Below, one piece after another: positions 43,765 through 57,000 of a DNA stretch of 64,000 nt. Below the pieces are notes generated by a model. The model had not been told where the DNA came from and searched no databases. It saw nothing but the letters and a program-made list of their open reading frames with translations. The position numbers and the translations under genes were made by a program. Each line of letters opens with the position of its first letter. The first letter of the stretch is position 1. The DNA is from Benincasa hispida (Eukaryota; Streptophyta; Magnoliopsida; Cucurbitales; Cucurbitaceae): the NCBI RefSeq assembly GCF_009727055.1, contig NW_024065251.1:334998-398997 (forward strand), in the 5' to 3' direction.

Positions 43765-45512
43765 AGGTAGTGTACTGCGGAAGCGCGGATTGTTCCCAAT
43801 TTCCAATTTTCACAGAATACAAAATTACAGAGAAATAATTATGCAATTCAAACTAAATTTACAACATGCAATTAGAAAGAAAACAAAGAAGAGAATTTGG
43901 GTTAGAAAATAACTTACCCCTGAAGAACAACTTCTTCATGAAATCCCTCCTCAATCTGTCACAAACAACTCAATCACGAATACCCAATAAGGACACCACC
44001 AAGTGGAGCCTTCTGTATTCTCCTTAGGGGTTGAGAATTTCAGGAGGTGTGTGCTCTAAATTCTTTTGGGAAGAGGGGGAGAATTTTAGAGAGAGGCCTT
44101 GTGTGCTTTTTTCTGGGAACTACTGTAAAAAAATGCATTTCTGTGAAGAAGGTGAAGAAAAACCATAAAAGAACCAACACTCTCCACCACATGATTAAAA
44201 TTGAGAGAAAATAGGGGGAGGGAGTTAACTCCCTCCAAAATTAAATTCAAAATTTAATTTAACAAATAATAATAANNNNNNNNNNNNNNNNNNNNAATAT
44301 ATATTTATATGATAACTACCTTATCATATAATATATATTAAACTATATTTTATATCATATATAACAAATAACTTATAGTTTTTATATTGTATCAAATACA
44401 ATATAACCTATAGTTTTTATTTCTCTCAATAATGTATGACATTTAATATAAATCACATTTATACTAAATTTAATTCTATGAATCCAATCCATATAAATAG
44501 TATTTGAATCATATTCAAATATCTAATTCCTCTCAAAATAAACTTTATATTATAATGTATCAAATACATTATATTGATTATATCACATATAATTAATTTA
44601 AATTAATTATATCGTATATAATTAATCCCTGTTGAGCTACAGAGGGTACCTTATGAACTTGTAGATTGAAGTTCTAATGGTACACGGATAATTAATTAGA
44701 CTTCTTTAATTAAATTATCCAACATCCATTAACTGCCAGTCATTCTACTAAAGACCGACAACTGCACTCTTCGCACTACAGATATATTTCTGAGTCCATT
44801 GGATATAACCAATCAATAGTTCAATGACCCTTCATAAATTGCTCGTAAATACAGCTAGGCCGAAATTACTATTTTGCCCTTGTAGTTACATCTAACTCCT
44901 TAAGTACCACTGATCCCTCTCAGACCAAAAGAGGGTGTAGTGCCACATTGTTCAAGTCCTGAAATCAGCCCTTAAGGGAGAAATTTATCTACATAACCCG
45001 ACATTAAGGAAGGAGTGAATTTCGTTTTGTGTAGCTGTATTCCCAGCTCTCTAATTAGAGGAATCCTTAAAATGGTAGGCTTATTGAGTCGGGGATCTGG
45101 CCATTCTCACCCATACAAATCAAAGGACTGCCTTCATAGATAGGAGTTCATAACTCACTCAAGATTCAAGTCAAGTCACCTATGGTCATCCTGGTGGAAG
45201 CCTCTACTATTAACAGCGTTATATAAATAAACTATTCATTTCGTGGTCCAGTTTTATACAAACCCTTTTGTATAGAACACCCCCGCTCACATGTCTCCAT
45301 ATGAATGATCAGGATTAGATCATTTGTAGCACTTCATAACAATTGTAACATCTACAAAGCGGGTCGTATTCATAGTGTCACCTGGATAAGGTATCCAACC
45401 TTATCCATCTACTACAGACCATTTGAGTTATCACTTAAACATGAGCCACTTGTATGTTTCTACATACATGTTTAAGCTATAGAAGATAACATTGATAACT
45501 CTTATTTCATTG
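43765..45512 (-). repeat. Second LTR D, truncated at both ends, with an assembly gap
   Basis: Starts within the LTR (GCGGAAGCGCGGATTGTTCC, compare 10381) and proceeds collinearly with 10349-12358 and 50060-51573 up to TTATTTCATTG near 45512. There LTR A sequence begins, before the CCAACA end. Twenty Ns (44276-44295) lie in its AT-rich middle. Confidence 0.75.
44276..44295. other. Assembly gap, 20 N
   Basis: Run of Ns within AT-rich LTR D sequence. Unlike the gaps at 2951, 15291 and 62552, I see no repeated sequence at its edges. Confidence 0.95.
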
Positions 45513-46717
45513 GCCCGAGAGGAACTCGGTTTAGTGATTGGTTCAAAAACTAATTGTTCATTAGAGGATCAGTGGGATTTATGAAACAAGATGTAATCTC
45601 GAAAATAAAACAACTTTTTGACCCGGCCGTTATTACGAACCTGTGAATGATTGACTTACTGATTATGGTTATATCAAGTGGACACAATTATATCTATAGT
45701 GAAGGGAGTGTGGAGTGACCCGGTAGTTAATGAATGTTGGTTAATTAGGTTAAAGAGTCTAGTAGGTTAATCTTGGATCGTTGAAGCCCATGATCTACAA
45801 GTCCATTAGGTCCCCCTACTAGCTCACAAATGGATTGAACCTTAGAATAGCGTGATGAGAGAATTTAAAACATTCAAATTCAAATTAAGGGAATTAGTAA
45901 TTATATACGATATAATTATGCATTTAATTATCGAATTAAATGAAATCGGAGAATTGAAAAATATTAAATTTGATTTAAATATAAATTACATGAATAGAGA
46001 TTCATGATTAAGGAATTGGTGTTTTATTAATTTAATATTTGATATTAAATTATTATAATTAATTAACTAAATTGCTTAATTAACTATTAAAAATTAATTT
46101 TATTTAAGAATTAATTATTAAATTAATTTTGTATAAAATTAATGAAATTATATATTAATTATTGAATTAGTACATATATGAAATTTTGATTTCAAAATTT
46201 AATTAAATTGAATTATGAATTCAATTAAAATTGTGAGAAATTCCACTTAGTGTATTTATTCCACGTTAAACACCATGAAATTCCACTATCTTCTTTAATA
46301 GGAGGTGTCATTCTCTTGTGAAGATAGATGGTCGGCTGAAGGAGAACAAAAGGAACTCCAATTTGAGCTAAGATAGATGCATGCAAACTGGTTTTTCTAG
46401 ATTGAGACGTTGAAGAAGAAGTTTTTCTCTCTCTAGCAGAAATTGGTTCTTCCCCTCTCAAAATTCCTTAAATTCAAGTTCATTTTGATCCCACAATTTA
46501 ATCTAAGGTCCAAGAGAATAGTAGGAAAAACCAAGTGGTGGATTACAAGCTTTTGGAATCAAGATTGAAGATGAATTCGTAGATTGAAGAAGGTCTTTAA
46601 AGGTATACCATTAAACCCTATTTTATGTTATGAACATATTTACTTAAATGCTAAAATTGATGAATTAGTGTGCTTAATGATTCTATTTGCTTTCGTTAAT
46701 TGCATGAAACTCCAACA
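45513..46717 (+). repeat. LTR A, 5'-truncated
   Basis: Enters LTR A at the GGCCCGAGAGGAACTCGGTT stretch (compare 32548) and runs to GAAACTCCAACA at 46717. The first 600 bp or so are missing. Very AT-rich from 45890 to 46240. Frames 46225-46461 (minus) and 46584-46856 (plus) are chance. Confidence 0.75.
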
Positions 46718-48480
46718 AAGTCAAAACCACATTACATTTATTCTGACTATTTTTCTCTCTCCATACCTGTTTGACTCTCGTTTGTCTGTTATAATAATTC
46801 TGTGTAACATAGGGAGTACTTCTGGAATAGGTGGATATGTAGAGAATCTTCAGTAACCGAAAATAAAAGGAACATTTGTGTCCCACCTTTCAACAGTAGT
46901 AGTAGATTCATCTTAGTCTATTCAAATGGTTATCTTTCAGCACAACATTGTTGGTAGATGTACCTGTAAACTCATAAGATTTTAAATTTTGAGCTTTAGA
47001 AAATTCAATCTTTTGCTTTCTTTTCTATTTTGATTGATTATAGTGCCCTTCCTCTTTTAGGAAATCCAAGCACAGTCTTATCACCCGTAGATTTTCCTTA
47101 TGTCAAAATTTTCTCTAGAGATTCAGTATCAGTATTTAACATTCTGATATTCTTGCATACGAAATCCTTTTCAGCTTTAACATGAGAATGTTTATGCTTT
47201 AAATCTGCAATATTCTACATAAGTAGCCATCTCAATTTTTTCTTTTTGCATATCAAGGGCTTTCTGATCATCTTACCATTTGAGAAAAAAGAGCATGATA
47301 AGAAGGTTTTGTAAACTCAAGTCCTGCAGTGTCATGGTAAGTTTTTGTATACACATCATATTCAGAAATATTACATGACGAAGTGTTTGAGGAGATATTG
47401 CTGACAAATGCTTTAACATCATCCTCGGAGTCATTGCTATCTTCAGATTCAGTAACAACATTAAAACATAGCCTTTGCTTTGTTTCTTCATAAAAATGAG
47501 ACAATCGGCCTGTATATGACCAATCCACCACACTTTCTACATTTGAAGTTCTTTTCTTTGTAAGAAAAAAAATTACTTGTCTTGTCAGCTTCCTTTTTAC
47601 TATTATGAGATCTAAATTGATTGGGAATAGATCCTCTAGACTTGTTACTATTGTAAGAGCCAGACTTCTTGCCAAATTGTTTGAGCACATGATTAAACTA
47701 TTTTGAAAGTAATGCAATCGATTCAGCAAGAGGATCTTCAGAATCTTTATCGTCACTAATAAACTCTTCTTTAACAGTTGATTGAAAAACAATTCACTTA
47801 TTTTTCTTTTCAGCTTTCCCATCAAGGGACATTTCAAAAGTGAGTAAGAAGCCAAATAATTCAGGTTCTCTCAACTTTATTATGTCTTGAGTTTCCTCAA
47901 TGATTGTAACTTTCATGTCAAATCTCTTAAGTAGAGATCTCAAAACTTTCCTGACAAGTTTTTCTTTTGAAATCTTCTCTCCAAGAGAAAACGACTCATT
48001 TGTAATATCTGGCAACCGAACATTAAATTCAAAAATGGATTCCTCGTCATTCATTCTAAGATGCTCAAACTTTGATGTCACCAATTGCAACCTGGAAATC
48101 TTTACTTTAGGCGTTACCTCATGAGCAACAGACAAGATATCCCATGTCTCCATAGCTGAGACACAAGTATTAATAAATCTGTATATGTTATGATCTACAC
48201 CATTGAATATTACATTCAAGGACGAAAATTTCCCAATGAGGCTTCATCTTCTTCTTCAGACCACTGAGCCTCTGGCTTCAAAATTTCCTTTCCATCCCCA
48301 GACTTGATGATAGAATGTGCCCATCCGGATACAACAACCTTCCAAGTTTTGCTATCAATCAATTTTAAGAAGGCATCTATTCAAGCTTTCCAGTATGAAT
48401 AGTTTGTTCCATCAAGAACAGGTGGACGAGTGGAAGAGCATCCTTCCTTGATTCCATCGATGATCGAAACATCTGAGATA
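46718..48480 (-). pseudogene. gag: Sirevirus gag pseudogene (minus strand)
   Basis: Different gag type from the A/B/D group. Read from 48470 downwards: RPPVLDGTNYSYWKA with a stop in place of the next residue, WKVVVSGWAHS, then frame 48219-47794 (MNVIFNGVDHNIYRFINTCV; ETWDILSVAHEVTPKVKISR; IIEETQDI), the UBN2-type gag domain. Frame 47855-47268 carries the basic linker and a damaged zinc knuckle region (FKCRKCGG near 47540). Below 47260 a coiled-coil-like Lys/Glu stretch and a second knuckle remnant (GHKC, 46880) are seen. Several frameshifts are present. It is inserted in, or joined to, the protease of the Copia at 48500. Confidence 0.75.
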
Positions 48481-49205
48481 AAGCTGAAGAATCTGAATCC
48501 CAAGCAGAAGCATATGATCGCCTTGCAATTTTGTTTTCGATTTTACATAAACAAAGTACGTAAGAGCATACATGATTAGTAGCCCATGAATCAACTATCC
48601 AGTTAGAATCATTATTCTTTACTAAGCACGATTCTAGGACAAGTAAATAAGATTTATCGTCGTTGGATCTCTTCCTATTTTGGAGAGCAATGGGATCAAC
48701 TTGAACATCTTTATTATGAACTCTAAGTTTTCCTCCGAGGTCAAACCTCTTGGATAAACTGTGCTAGAGTTAGCAACTTTTGCCTCATCTATTTGTCACT
48801 TGATATTCAATATGGACCGGAGTTCAAATAGGGAGCTGACATTACTGGTTTCGTCTATATCAACCCCATCCTACTTGAATTGTGAAGACATTCGCTCAAA
48901 CAACTCTTGCATTGATTACATGATCTAAAGTGAAGTGATTATGCTCTCAAATATTTTGGCCAAGGCATCGTTTATGCTTGCCAAAATGTGTACTCGAGCC
49001 TCAAGATTGGCCTTCGTCCACCTTTTATATGCATCATGAACATTTCGTGTTGCATCAAGGGTTAGAACTGGGGGACATTCCTTAGTTAAGATGAAGTTAA
49101 GGTCGTTAACCACGAACATAGTTTTAATCAATTCTTTCTAATTTGTGTAATTGAATTCAGTCAATATTTGAGTATTAAGAAGGTACATTGAAGCACTAGT
49201 CATTT
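48481..49205 (-). pseudogene. gag: Short Copia gag-protease pseudogene (minus strand)
   Basis: ATG at 49203-49205 (MTSASMYLLNTQILTEFNYT), LTKECPPVLTLDATRNVHDA and RWTKANLEARVHILAS in the open part 49131-48925; then in-frame stops and SYLLVLESCLVKNND near 48620. The protease start reads WIVDSWATNHVC: D-S-W instead of D-S-G. The central capsid part and zinc knuckle are missing exactly as at 4472-5068. A noisy second copy lies at 56200-56935. Confidence 0.85.
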
Positions 49206-50043
49206 TTGCTGATACAAAACAAATTACTTATTTTAGACACTTATGCAAAAATTCATTTTAATCCAATCAGTTTAGCAAAAATTAATAATGAACCCAACAT
49301 TATTCCATTTTGCAATGATGTTTCAGTGATTTAGGACAAAAGCCACCGAAGGGTGGTTAGTCACCCCTTCCCTGAATTGAGACTTCTCAACCAATCATTA
49401 CACCATAATAACTTTAATGATTAGTCACCATTGATTTGATCAAGAAATCATTAACTTGCTTAACAATTTCTTGTAAGTGTAACCCTTCATTTGAGACCCT
49501 AGAGTTCTATCCCAATGAACCAACCAAAGGGAAAACCGATTGGGGCAAAATTTAAAGTGATCCTATCCAGAAACCATTTCTAAAGTTTGACCCTAATATT
49601 GACCTAATGCACAAATCATCCGAAGGGGGATGCTCCTAGGATGCCTCGAGGCTGTGCAAGAAGATTTCATGATGCAAACCAATGAAGGAGACCGTAGGAC
49701 ATGTTGACACATATTCTTCTTCCACTTATTATAAACACTCTCTCCATTCACCTTGATATTGACCCATGCAAACACCATCTGAAGGGAAGCGCTCCCAAGG
49801 AGCCTCGAGGTCAAGCATGAGTCTCATGGTGTGAACTTTTAGGGAGAACGGGAGTGGAAAAATTAACATATCGTCTATATCTTTTTCCTCCCACTGAGTA
49901 TTTTACAAAAAATGAGTTTATTAACTTAGTAAAAGTCGGCTAATTAACCCATACATTCATCAACATGAACATATTATTTGTGCAGAATCACACCATCAAC
50001 TGAATTTTAATTCCGAAAATTTAAAATTTGGGAACCAAAAATA
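49206..50043 (-). mobile_element. Copia short-gag element: 5' leader
   Basis: Leader between the gag start and the primer site, collinear with 4016-4471 over its gag-proximal half. It holds two copies of the hairpin-like motif at 49616-49653 and 49768-49812, about 152 bp apart. Frame 49814-49593 is not coding. Confidence 0.75.
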
Positions 50044-50057
50044 CCGCTCTGATACCA
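50044..50057 (-). other. Primer-binding site, tRNA-iMet type
   Basis: Minus strand TGGTATCAGAGCGG, a full match to the 12-nt tRNA-iMet-type core. A 2-nt spacer separates it from the LTR end at 50060. Confidence 0.9.
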
Positions 50058-50059
50058 CA

Positions 50060-51573
50060 TGAAGGTTTGTGAAAACCCTAGACGAAAGCAAGATTGTTTC
50101 CCAATTTTAATTTACACAGAATCATAAAATTCAGTAACCTAAATATGCATTCTACAAAAAAAATTTACAGTGTGCTTCAAACTGTAGAGAAGAGGAGAAG
50201 AGGATTAAGAAAAATACTAACCCTTGAAGTCCAAAAAAACTTCACGAAATCCTCTCCAAACGATTGTGATCTCTTCTTGTATCAACACCAAATCACAATA
50301 ATTCCACCGAAATAATTCGTACCACAAGAGAAACCTCTGTATTCTCTTTAAGGTTGAGAGTCGAAGAGAAAGTTATGGTCTTCTCTTAATTTTTCAGGGA
50401 GAGAGTTAGAGATGAGAGGAATTTTTTGCTAGAGCAAAATGATTTTATTTTATTTTTGTGTAACTCTCAGATTGTTATGCGTACAGAATGAGGAAGAAAC
50501 AGTTCATCCAAAAACCACCCACAATTTTCATTTGAGACATATTAGGGGGAGGGAGTAATAACTCCCTCCTTAATTAATTTAAAAAAATCAAATTTAAAAA
50601 ACTAATTAAATTGATTTATATATATATATATATATAATAACTACTTTATTATATATATAACATAACATATAACCTATAGTTTATATTACATCAAATATAA
50701 TATAACCTATGGTTTGAAAATCTCTCAATATCATAGATATTTAATGTGAATCAAATTCATATTAAATTTAGTTATATGAATCCAATTCATATAATTAATA
50801 TTTGAATCATATTTAAATATTTATTTTCTCTCAAAAAAACTTTATATTATAATATATCAATTACATTATTTTAATTATATCAGATATAATTAATTTAAAT
50901 TAATAATATCATATATAATTAATTCTCTCAATTAATTTGAACAATTCAAATTAATCCAAAATCAACTTGAATCTTAATAATCCCGATTGAGCTACAGATA
51001 AGACCTTATGGACCTATAGATTGAAGCTCAAATAGTACTCGGATAATTAATTAAACATCTTTAATTAAATTACCCAACATCCAATAACTTTCGGCCACTC
51101 CACTAAAGAAAGATAGATGCACTCTTCGCATTACAAATATACTTCTATATCCATTAGATATAACCAGTCAACAATGTAATAACTGTTCACAAATTGCTCG
51201 TAAGTGTAGTTGAACCAAAATTATCGTTTTACCCCTGTAGTTACATCTAACTCCTTAAGTACTATTGATCCCTCTAATGAACAATAAGTCATAGTCCAAT
51301 TATAACCAACCCCTCTCGGGCTAAAAATGGGTGTGGCGACACATTGTTCAAAACTCGAAATCGGTTCTTAAGGGAGCAATTTATTTACTTACGTTGACAG
51401 TAGGGAATGAGTGAATTTCGTTTTGTGTAGTTGTATTCCTAGTTCCCCAATCAGACGAATCTCCAAAATGGTAGGTATATTGAGTCAGCGAAATGGCCAC
51501 TCTCACCCACGTAGGACCGCTTTCATAGGTAGGAGTTCATAACTCATTCAGGATTCAGGTCATGTCACCTATG
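50060..51573 (-). repeat. LTR D (5' LTR of the short-gag Copia), truncated
   Basis: Left edge TGAAGGTTTG by the primer site; it runs to the CATTCAGGATTCAGGTCATG stretch and stops at 51573, where LTR A starts. About 400 bp of U3, including the CCAACA end, are missing. An AT dinucleotide run lies at 50619-50637. Confidence 0.8.
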
Positions 51574-53120
51574 TGTTGGGTTTTATGTCCTAAAACTCGT
51601 GGTATGTAAAAAATGGAGCTTATTCTGATAATTCAATAAAGTTGTTATTGAATAGATCTATTGCTTGAATAGAAATCCAATAAACCTAAAAGTCTTTTGA
51701 CTATTGGATGAGTACTTGAACTTTATGTGAAGACATAAAAGTGGATCAGGTTCGAGTAAATAGTCAAAGTGATCTATAGTACATAGATAAGGTTGGATAC
51801 CTTATTATGGTAACACTATTGGATACGGCCTGCTCTGTAGTTGTTACAAAGAGTTGTAAAGTGCTATAAATGAAGTAATCCTAATTCGTTCATGTTGGAC
51901 ATGAGAAGTGGGGGTGTCCTTGTGCAAAAGAGTTTGTACAAGATTGGACCACAAAATAAGTCACTCTTACTTTATAACGTTATTTACTGTTTAAGACTGA
52001 CTATTTCAAAGCGATGATCTAGGTAACTTGACCTTAATCCTGAGCTAACTATAAACTCCTGTTTATCTGGGATTGCCCTTAGATTTGCATAGGTGGGGTT
52101 TGGCTCAACAGCCCAGCTCAATTATGACTGCCATTTTCAGGGGGTAAAGACTGGATAGATAGCTGGTGACATAGGTTGCAAGAGGGAATTCACTCCTTAC
52201 CCGCTTTAGGTAGTAGGAGGTTTTCCTTAAGTGTTGATATCTGGGCGCTTGTAGAAGGGTTAATCCCGCCTCTCATTTAGTATGAGAGGGACTCGAATTT
52301 TTTGATTGGGATCACAAAACAGATTGTTTCATTAGGGATCAGTGGGGACTTAAGGAATAAGAGGTAATTCGGGGGTAAAACAGAGATTTGAAGCCCAACC
52401 TTATACGAACAGCCTGTGAAGGGTTAACTTTACTAAATCTGGTTATATCGAGTGGACATAATATATTAAAGCGAGGGAGTTCAACTTATGGCTTTTAGTG
52501 GAGTGACCCATTTAGTTTTACGAAATGAGGTTAGATCGGTCTATATGAGGTTTAGCCGATTAATCTCGGATCGTTGAGCCCATGATCTGTAGGTCCATGA
52601 GGTCCCCTATTAACTCGGAAATGATTAACTCTAGAGTAGTGTGATAAGTTAATTTGAACGCTTCAAATAGAATCAAACGAAAAATAGAAAAATATATTTA
52701 AATAATTAATATATGAAGATGAATTTGTGTAAAAATTAATTTAATATTGGATATTAAATTAATTAGAATTATTTAAATTATTTAAATAATTATTTATTAA
52801 TTTTTAATATTGGATATTAAATTAATTAGAATTATTTAAATTATTTAAATAATTATTTATTAATTTTATTAGAAAAATAATTTATGAAATTAATTTGTAA
52901 AATTAATAAATTTTGATTTTATAAATAAAATATGATTTTAAAATCAAAATAGAATTTGGAAATTGAAAAATCACACAAACTTGAAAAATGGGTTTTTCAA
53001 GTCATCTTCAACTTGCTCATAAGGAACCCACCACCTCTTCTTCGGTTTACTCCAAGCATGAGCTGCATCCCATGCAGCACATCTCTTTGCATGATAGTCT
53101 GCAATATATTGAAGAGATTT
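51574..53120 (+). repeat. LTR A, 3'-truncated by a Gypsy LTR
   Basis: Starts TGTTGGGTTTTATGTCCTAA and is collinear with 2286-4015 until GAAGAGATT at about 53120, where the Gypsy LTR begins. Many single-base insertions and losses occur between 52130 and 52700 (for example CCATTTTCAGGGGG), which suggests low-quality sequence here as well. A 63-bp tandem duplication lies at 52742-52867. Confidence 0.8.
52742..52867. repeat. 63-bp tandem duplication in LTR A
   Basis: The unit beginning TAATATTGGATATTAAATTA at 52742 is repeated at 52805 without change. The second copy region (60470-60600) shows the same doubling, with errors, so the duplication is real at the level of this locus. Confidence 0.85.
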
Positions 53121-53661
53121 GTAACAACCCAAATTTGTACGCATACACTACAAGAAATTAAATGTTAAATATTAAGTAGGACGAAATTTTATTTAAAAGG
53201 ATGGTAAATGTAATACACTAACCCTAATTTAGAAAGCAGGAAAACAAATAAAATATATAAGTAAGAATGAAAAATATATAAATTTAATAGGAAAATCGGG
53301 TGGAAATTTAGAATTGGAAAAAAAATAGAAAATTTATTAATTATCCAAAAATAATGAATAAGGGGACAAAATCAGGGAGGATTAGTTAGAAGTTGGACGC
53401 TAGCTAATTCAGGAGACAAAGGGCAGTAGATAACTTTTTTGTTTGGGCACTGCTCATTGGAAGAATTGGAGGTGAATTAATTGCCCATATACTCCTAAAA
53501 TTTGAAAGAGTTAAAAAGGGGAAGTGGAATAGACAAGCAGTGAAGGCAACCACGTGTGAAAACTAGCGAGATTGGAGAGAAAATTGGAGAGAGCGAGATT
53601 GGAGAGAAAATTGAAGAGAGCGAGAGTAAAGAGAGTGAGATTCTCAGTGAGACAGCGGGAG

Positions 53662-53730
53662 AGAGCAAGGGTGGGAGCGGGAGTGGGAGCGGGAGCAGGA
53701 GCGGGAGTGGGAGTGGGAGTGGGAGCGGGA
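53662..53730 (+). repeat. GGGAGN hexamer array (G-quadruplex candidate)
   Basis: About ten units of GGGAGC/GGGAGT/GGAGCA in a row on the plus strand. Runs of three G at 6-bp spacing satisfy the usual four-tract G-quadruplex pattern. Repeated with errors at 61433-61495. Confidence 0.8.
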
Positions 53731-54055
53731 GCGTGAGCGAGAGTGAGAGTGAGACCAGAAAGAGTGAAAGCGAGAGTCACGAGAGCCAAACCAGCGAGAA
53801 AGCTGGAGAGAGCGAGATTCTGAGAACAAAAAGAGCGAGATTTGGACAGAAGCGTGGATTATGCATTGAATTTGACCACGATCTTATAGATTATACATGG
53901 TGAACCCTAAAATTTAATACAAACAAAGGTTAAAGACGTAAGGGCAAACGTTAGCCAAAATTAGGTGTCTTATTAAGAGAAATTCTTAAACCTAAGTAAT
54001 TTTAAAGAAGACATTTGTAGGATGAGTTGTCATACTGAGAAGAGCTGAAAACCAC

Positions 54056-54064
54056 TATAAATAG
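54056..54064 (+). promoter_or_regulatory. TATA box of the Gypsy LTR, first copy
   Basis: TATAAATAG, identical in the second copy (61821-61829), about 320 bp after the purine tract. Confidence 0.55.
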
Positions 54065-57000
54065 GACCTTTTGCCTGAAGATTTAACCCATTCTCAAACA
54101 AATCTCAGTAACAAAGAATCGTATGAAAGAGTAAGTGTGAGTAAGGAAGTTCTGTGAGGTTAGAAGAGATAAAGCTCGGGTGAGGTGCTACCCAAATTTC
54201 CTTCTAGTTTAAGAGTGAAAGCTCTACTGATCAAACCATAAGGAATAATAAGGAATAATTAGGATCGCAGTCAAGGTAAGTAGTTATTTCACCAGTGTTT
54301 CATGGTAGTATACCTTTAATATGTTGCATAATTATGTTATTGTTATGTTGCATTACATGTTTAAAATACGTTTATCGACAAGGGACCCCATGCATTATGT
54401 TTGTTCATAAGATTAAATTTTAATTAGATAAAGAACAGGATGCAGGATTCCAAGAAGTGAATTATTTTCCTGTGTAACCATTGGAGACTTCTGAATAGGT
54501 GGATATGTAGATGAACTTCAGTAACCGGAAATAATAAAAGGAACATATGTTCCCACCTTTCAACAGTATGTAGTAGATTATCTAGGGGTCCTATTCAAAT
54601 GGTTATCTTTCACCACAAACATTGGTTTAGATGTACTGTATACTCATAGATTTTAAAATTTTGAGCTTTAGATAATATTCAATCTTTTGCTTTCTTGTTC
54701 TATTTTGATTGATTATAGTGCCCTTTCCTCTTTTTAGGAAATCCAAGCACAGTACTTTATTCACCCGTAGATTTTCCTTTAAATGTCAAATAATTTCTCG
54801 TAGAGTATCAGTTTATCAAGTCATTTAACTAATTCTTGATATTCTCATACGAATATCCTTTTCACTATTAGAACTATGAGAATGTTTATGCTTTAAATCC
54901 TGCAATATTTCTATCATAAGTAGCCCAGTCTCAATTTTTTCTTTTTGCATTAGTCAAGGGCTTTCGATCTATCTTTACCAGTTTTAGAAAAAAGAGCATT
55001 GATAGAGAAGGTTTGTAAACTTCAAGTCCTGCAGTGTTCATGGTAGTTTTGTATAACACATCATATCAGAAATATTACATGACGAAGTGTTTGGGAGATA
55101 TTTGCTGACAAATTCGCTTAACACCTCTACCACTCGGAGTCAATTGCTATCTTTCAAAGATTCCAGTAACAACAATTAAAACATAGCCTTTGCTTTGTTT
55201 CTTCAATAAAAATGAACATCGCCTTGTATATGACCAATCCACCACACTTTCTACATTTGAAGTTCCTTTTCTTTGTAAGAAAAAAATTACTTGTCTTGTC
55301 AGCTTCCTTTTTACTATTTGAGATCTAAATTGATTGGGAATAGATCCCTAGACTTGTTACATTGTAAAAGCCAGACTTCCTTGCCAAATTTGTTTGAGCA
55401 CATGATGTAAACTATTTTGAAAGTAATGTAAAATGATTCAGCAAGAAGATCTTCAGAATCTTTATCGTCACTATAACTCTCTTTAACAGTTGATTGAAAA
55501 ACAATCATTTTTTCCTTTTCAGCTTCGCATCAAGGGACATTTCAAAGTGAGTAAGAAGCCAAATACATTCAGGTTCTTCAACTTTATTATGTCTTGAGTT
55601 TCCTCATGATTGTAATTTCCATTCAAATCTCTTAAGTAGAGATCTCAAAACTCCTGCAGTTTTCTTTGAAATCTTCTCTCCCAAGAGAAAAACGACTCAT
55701 TGAATATCTGGCAGCCCCCCCCCTCCCTCCCGCCGCGCGTCACCGAACATTAAAATATCAATGGATTCTCCGTCATTCATTCTAAGATGCCTCAACTTGA
55801 TTAACCAATTGCAATCTGGAATCTTTACTTTTAGGCGTTACCTCATGAGCAACCAGACAAAGATATCCCATGTTCCATACTGGACCAAGTATTAATAAAT
55901 CCTGTATATGTTATATTCTACACCATTGAATAACTCAAGGACGAAATTCCAATGAGGCTTTCATCTCTCTTCAGACCAACTGAGCCTCTGGCTTAAAAAT
56001 TTCCTTTCCATCCCCAGACTGATATAGATGTCGCCATCCGGAATAACAAACAACCTCCAAGTTTTGGCTATCAATCATTTTAAGAAGGCATCTATTCAAG
56101 CTTCAGTAGAATAGTTTGTTCCATCAAAGAACAGGTGGACGAGTGGAAGAAAGCACCTTCCTTGATTCCATCGATGATCGAAACATCTGAGATAAGCTGA
56201 AGAATCTGAAATCCCAAGCAGAAGCATATGACGCCTTGCATTTTGTTTTTCGATTTTAATAAACAAAGTACTAAGAGGCATACATGATTTAGTGCCCATG
56301 AATCAACTATCCAGTTAGAATATTATCTTTACTAAGCACGACTAGACAAGTAAGATAAGATTTATCGTCGTTGGATCTCTCCTATTTTGGGAAGAGCAAT
56401 GGGATCAACTTGAACCATCTTTATAGACTCTAAAGTTTTCCTCCGAGGTCAAACCTCTTGGATAAACTGTGCTAGAGTTTAGCAACTTATTGCCTCATCT
56501 ATTTGTCACTTGAATATTCCAATATGGACCGGAGTTCAAATAGGGAGCTGACATTACTGGTTTCGTCTATATCAACCCCATCCTACTTGAATTGTGAAGA
56601 CATTCGCTCAAAACAACTCTTGCCATTGATTACATGATCTAAAAGTGAAGTGATTATGCCTCAAAATATTTTGGCAAGGCATCGTTTAATGCTTGCCAAA
56701 AAATGTGTAACTCCGAGCCCTCAAGATTGGCCTTCAGTCCACTTTTATATGCAATCATGAACATTTCGTGTTTCGCATCAAGGGTTTAGAAACTGGGGAC
56801 ATTTCCTAGTTAGATGAAGGTAAGTCGTTAACCACGAACATAGTTTAATCAATTACTTTTCTAATTTGTGTAATTGAATTCAGTCAATCATTGAGGTATT
56901 AAAGAAGAGTACATTGAAGCACTAGTCATTTTGCTGATACAAAACTAAATTAACTTATTTTAGACACTTGATCGCCAAAAATTCATTTTTAAATCCCAAT

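Larger units (their letters stand above)
53121..54440 (+). repeat. Gypsy LTR, first copy, 3'-truncated
   Basis: Starts TGTAACAACCCAAATTTGTA, a common start of plant Gypsy LTRs. It contains a purine-rich tract at 53556-53830 with a GGGAGN hexamer array (53662-53730) and TATAAATAG at 54056-54064. It matches 60854-62190 in copy 2 and then ends in unrelated sequence at about 54440. The apparent Ser/Gly-rich frame 53556-53903 is the translated repeat, not a protein. Confidence 0.8.

Noticed and set aside
53556..53903. 115-codon open frame rich in Ser, Gly and Glu, with a (Ser-Gly)n run
   Set aside because: It is the translation of a purine-rich hexamer array in a Gypsy LTR. Neither a conserved start nor the frame survives in the second copy.
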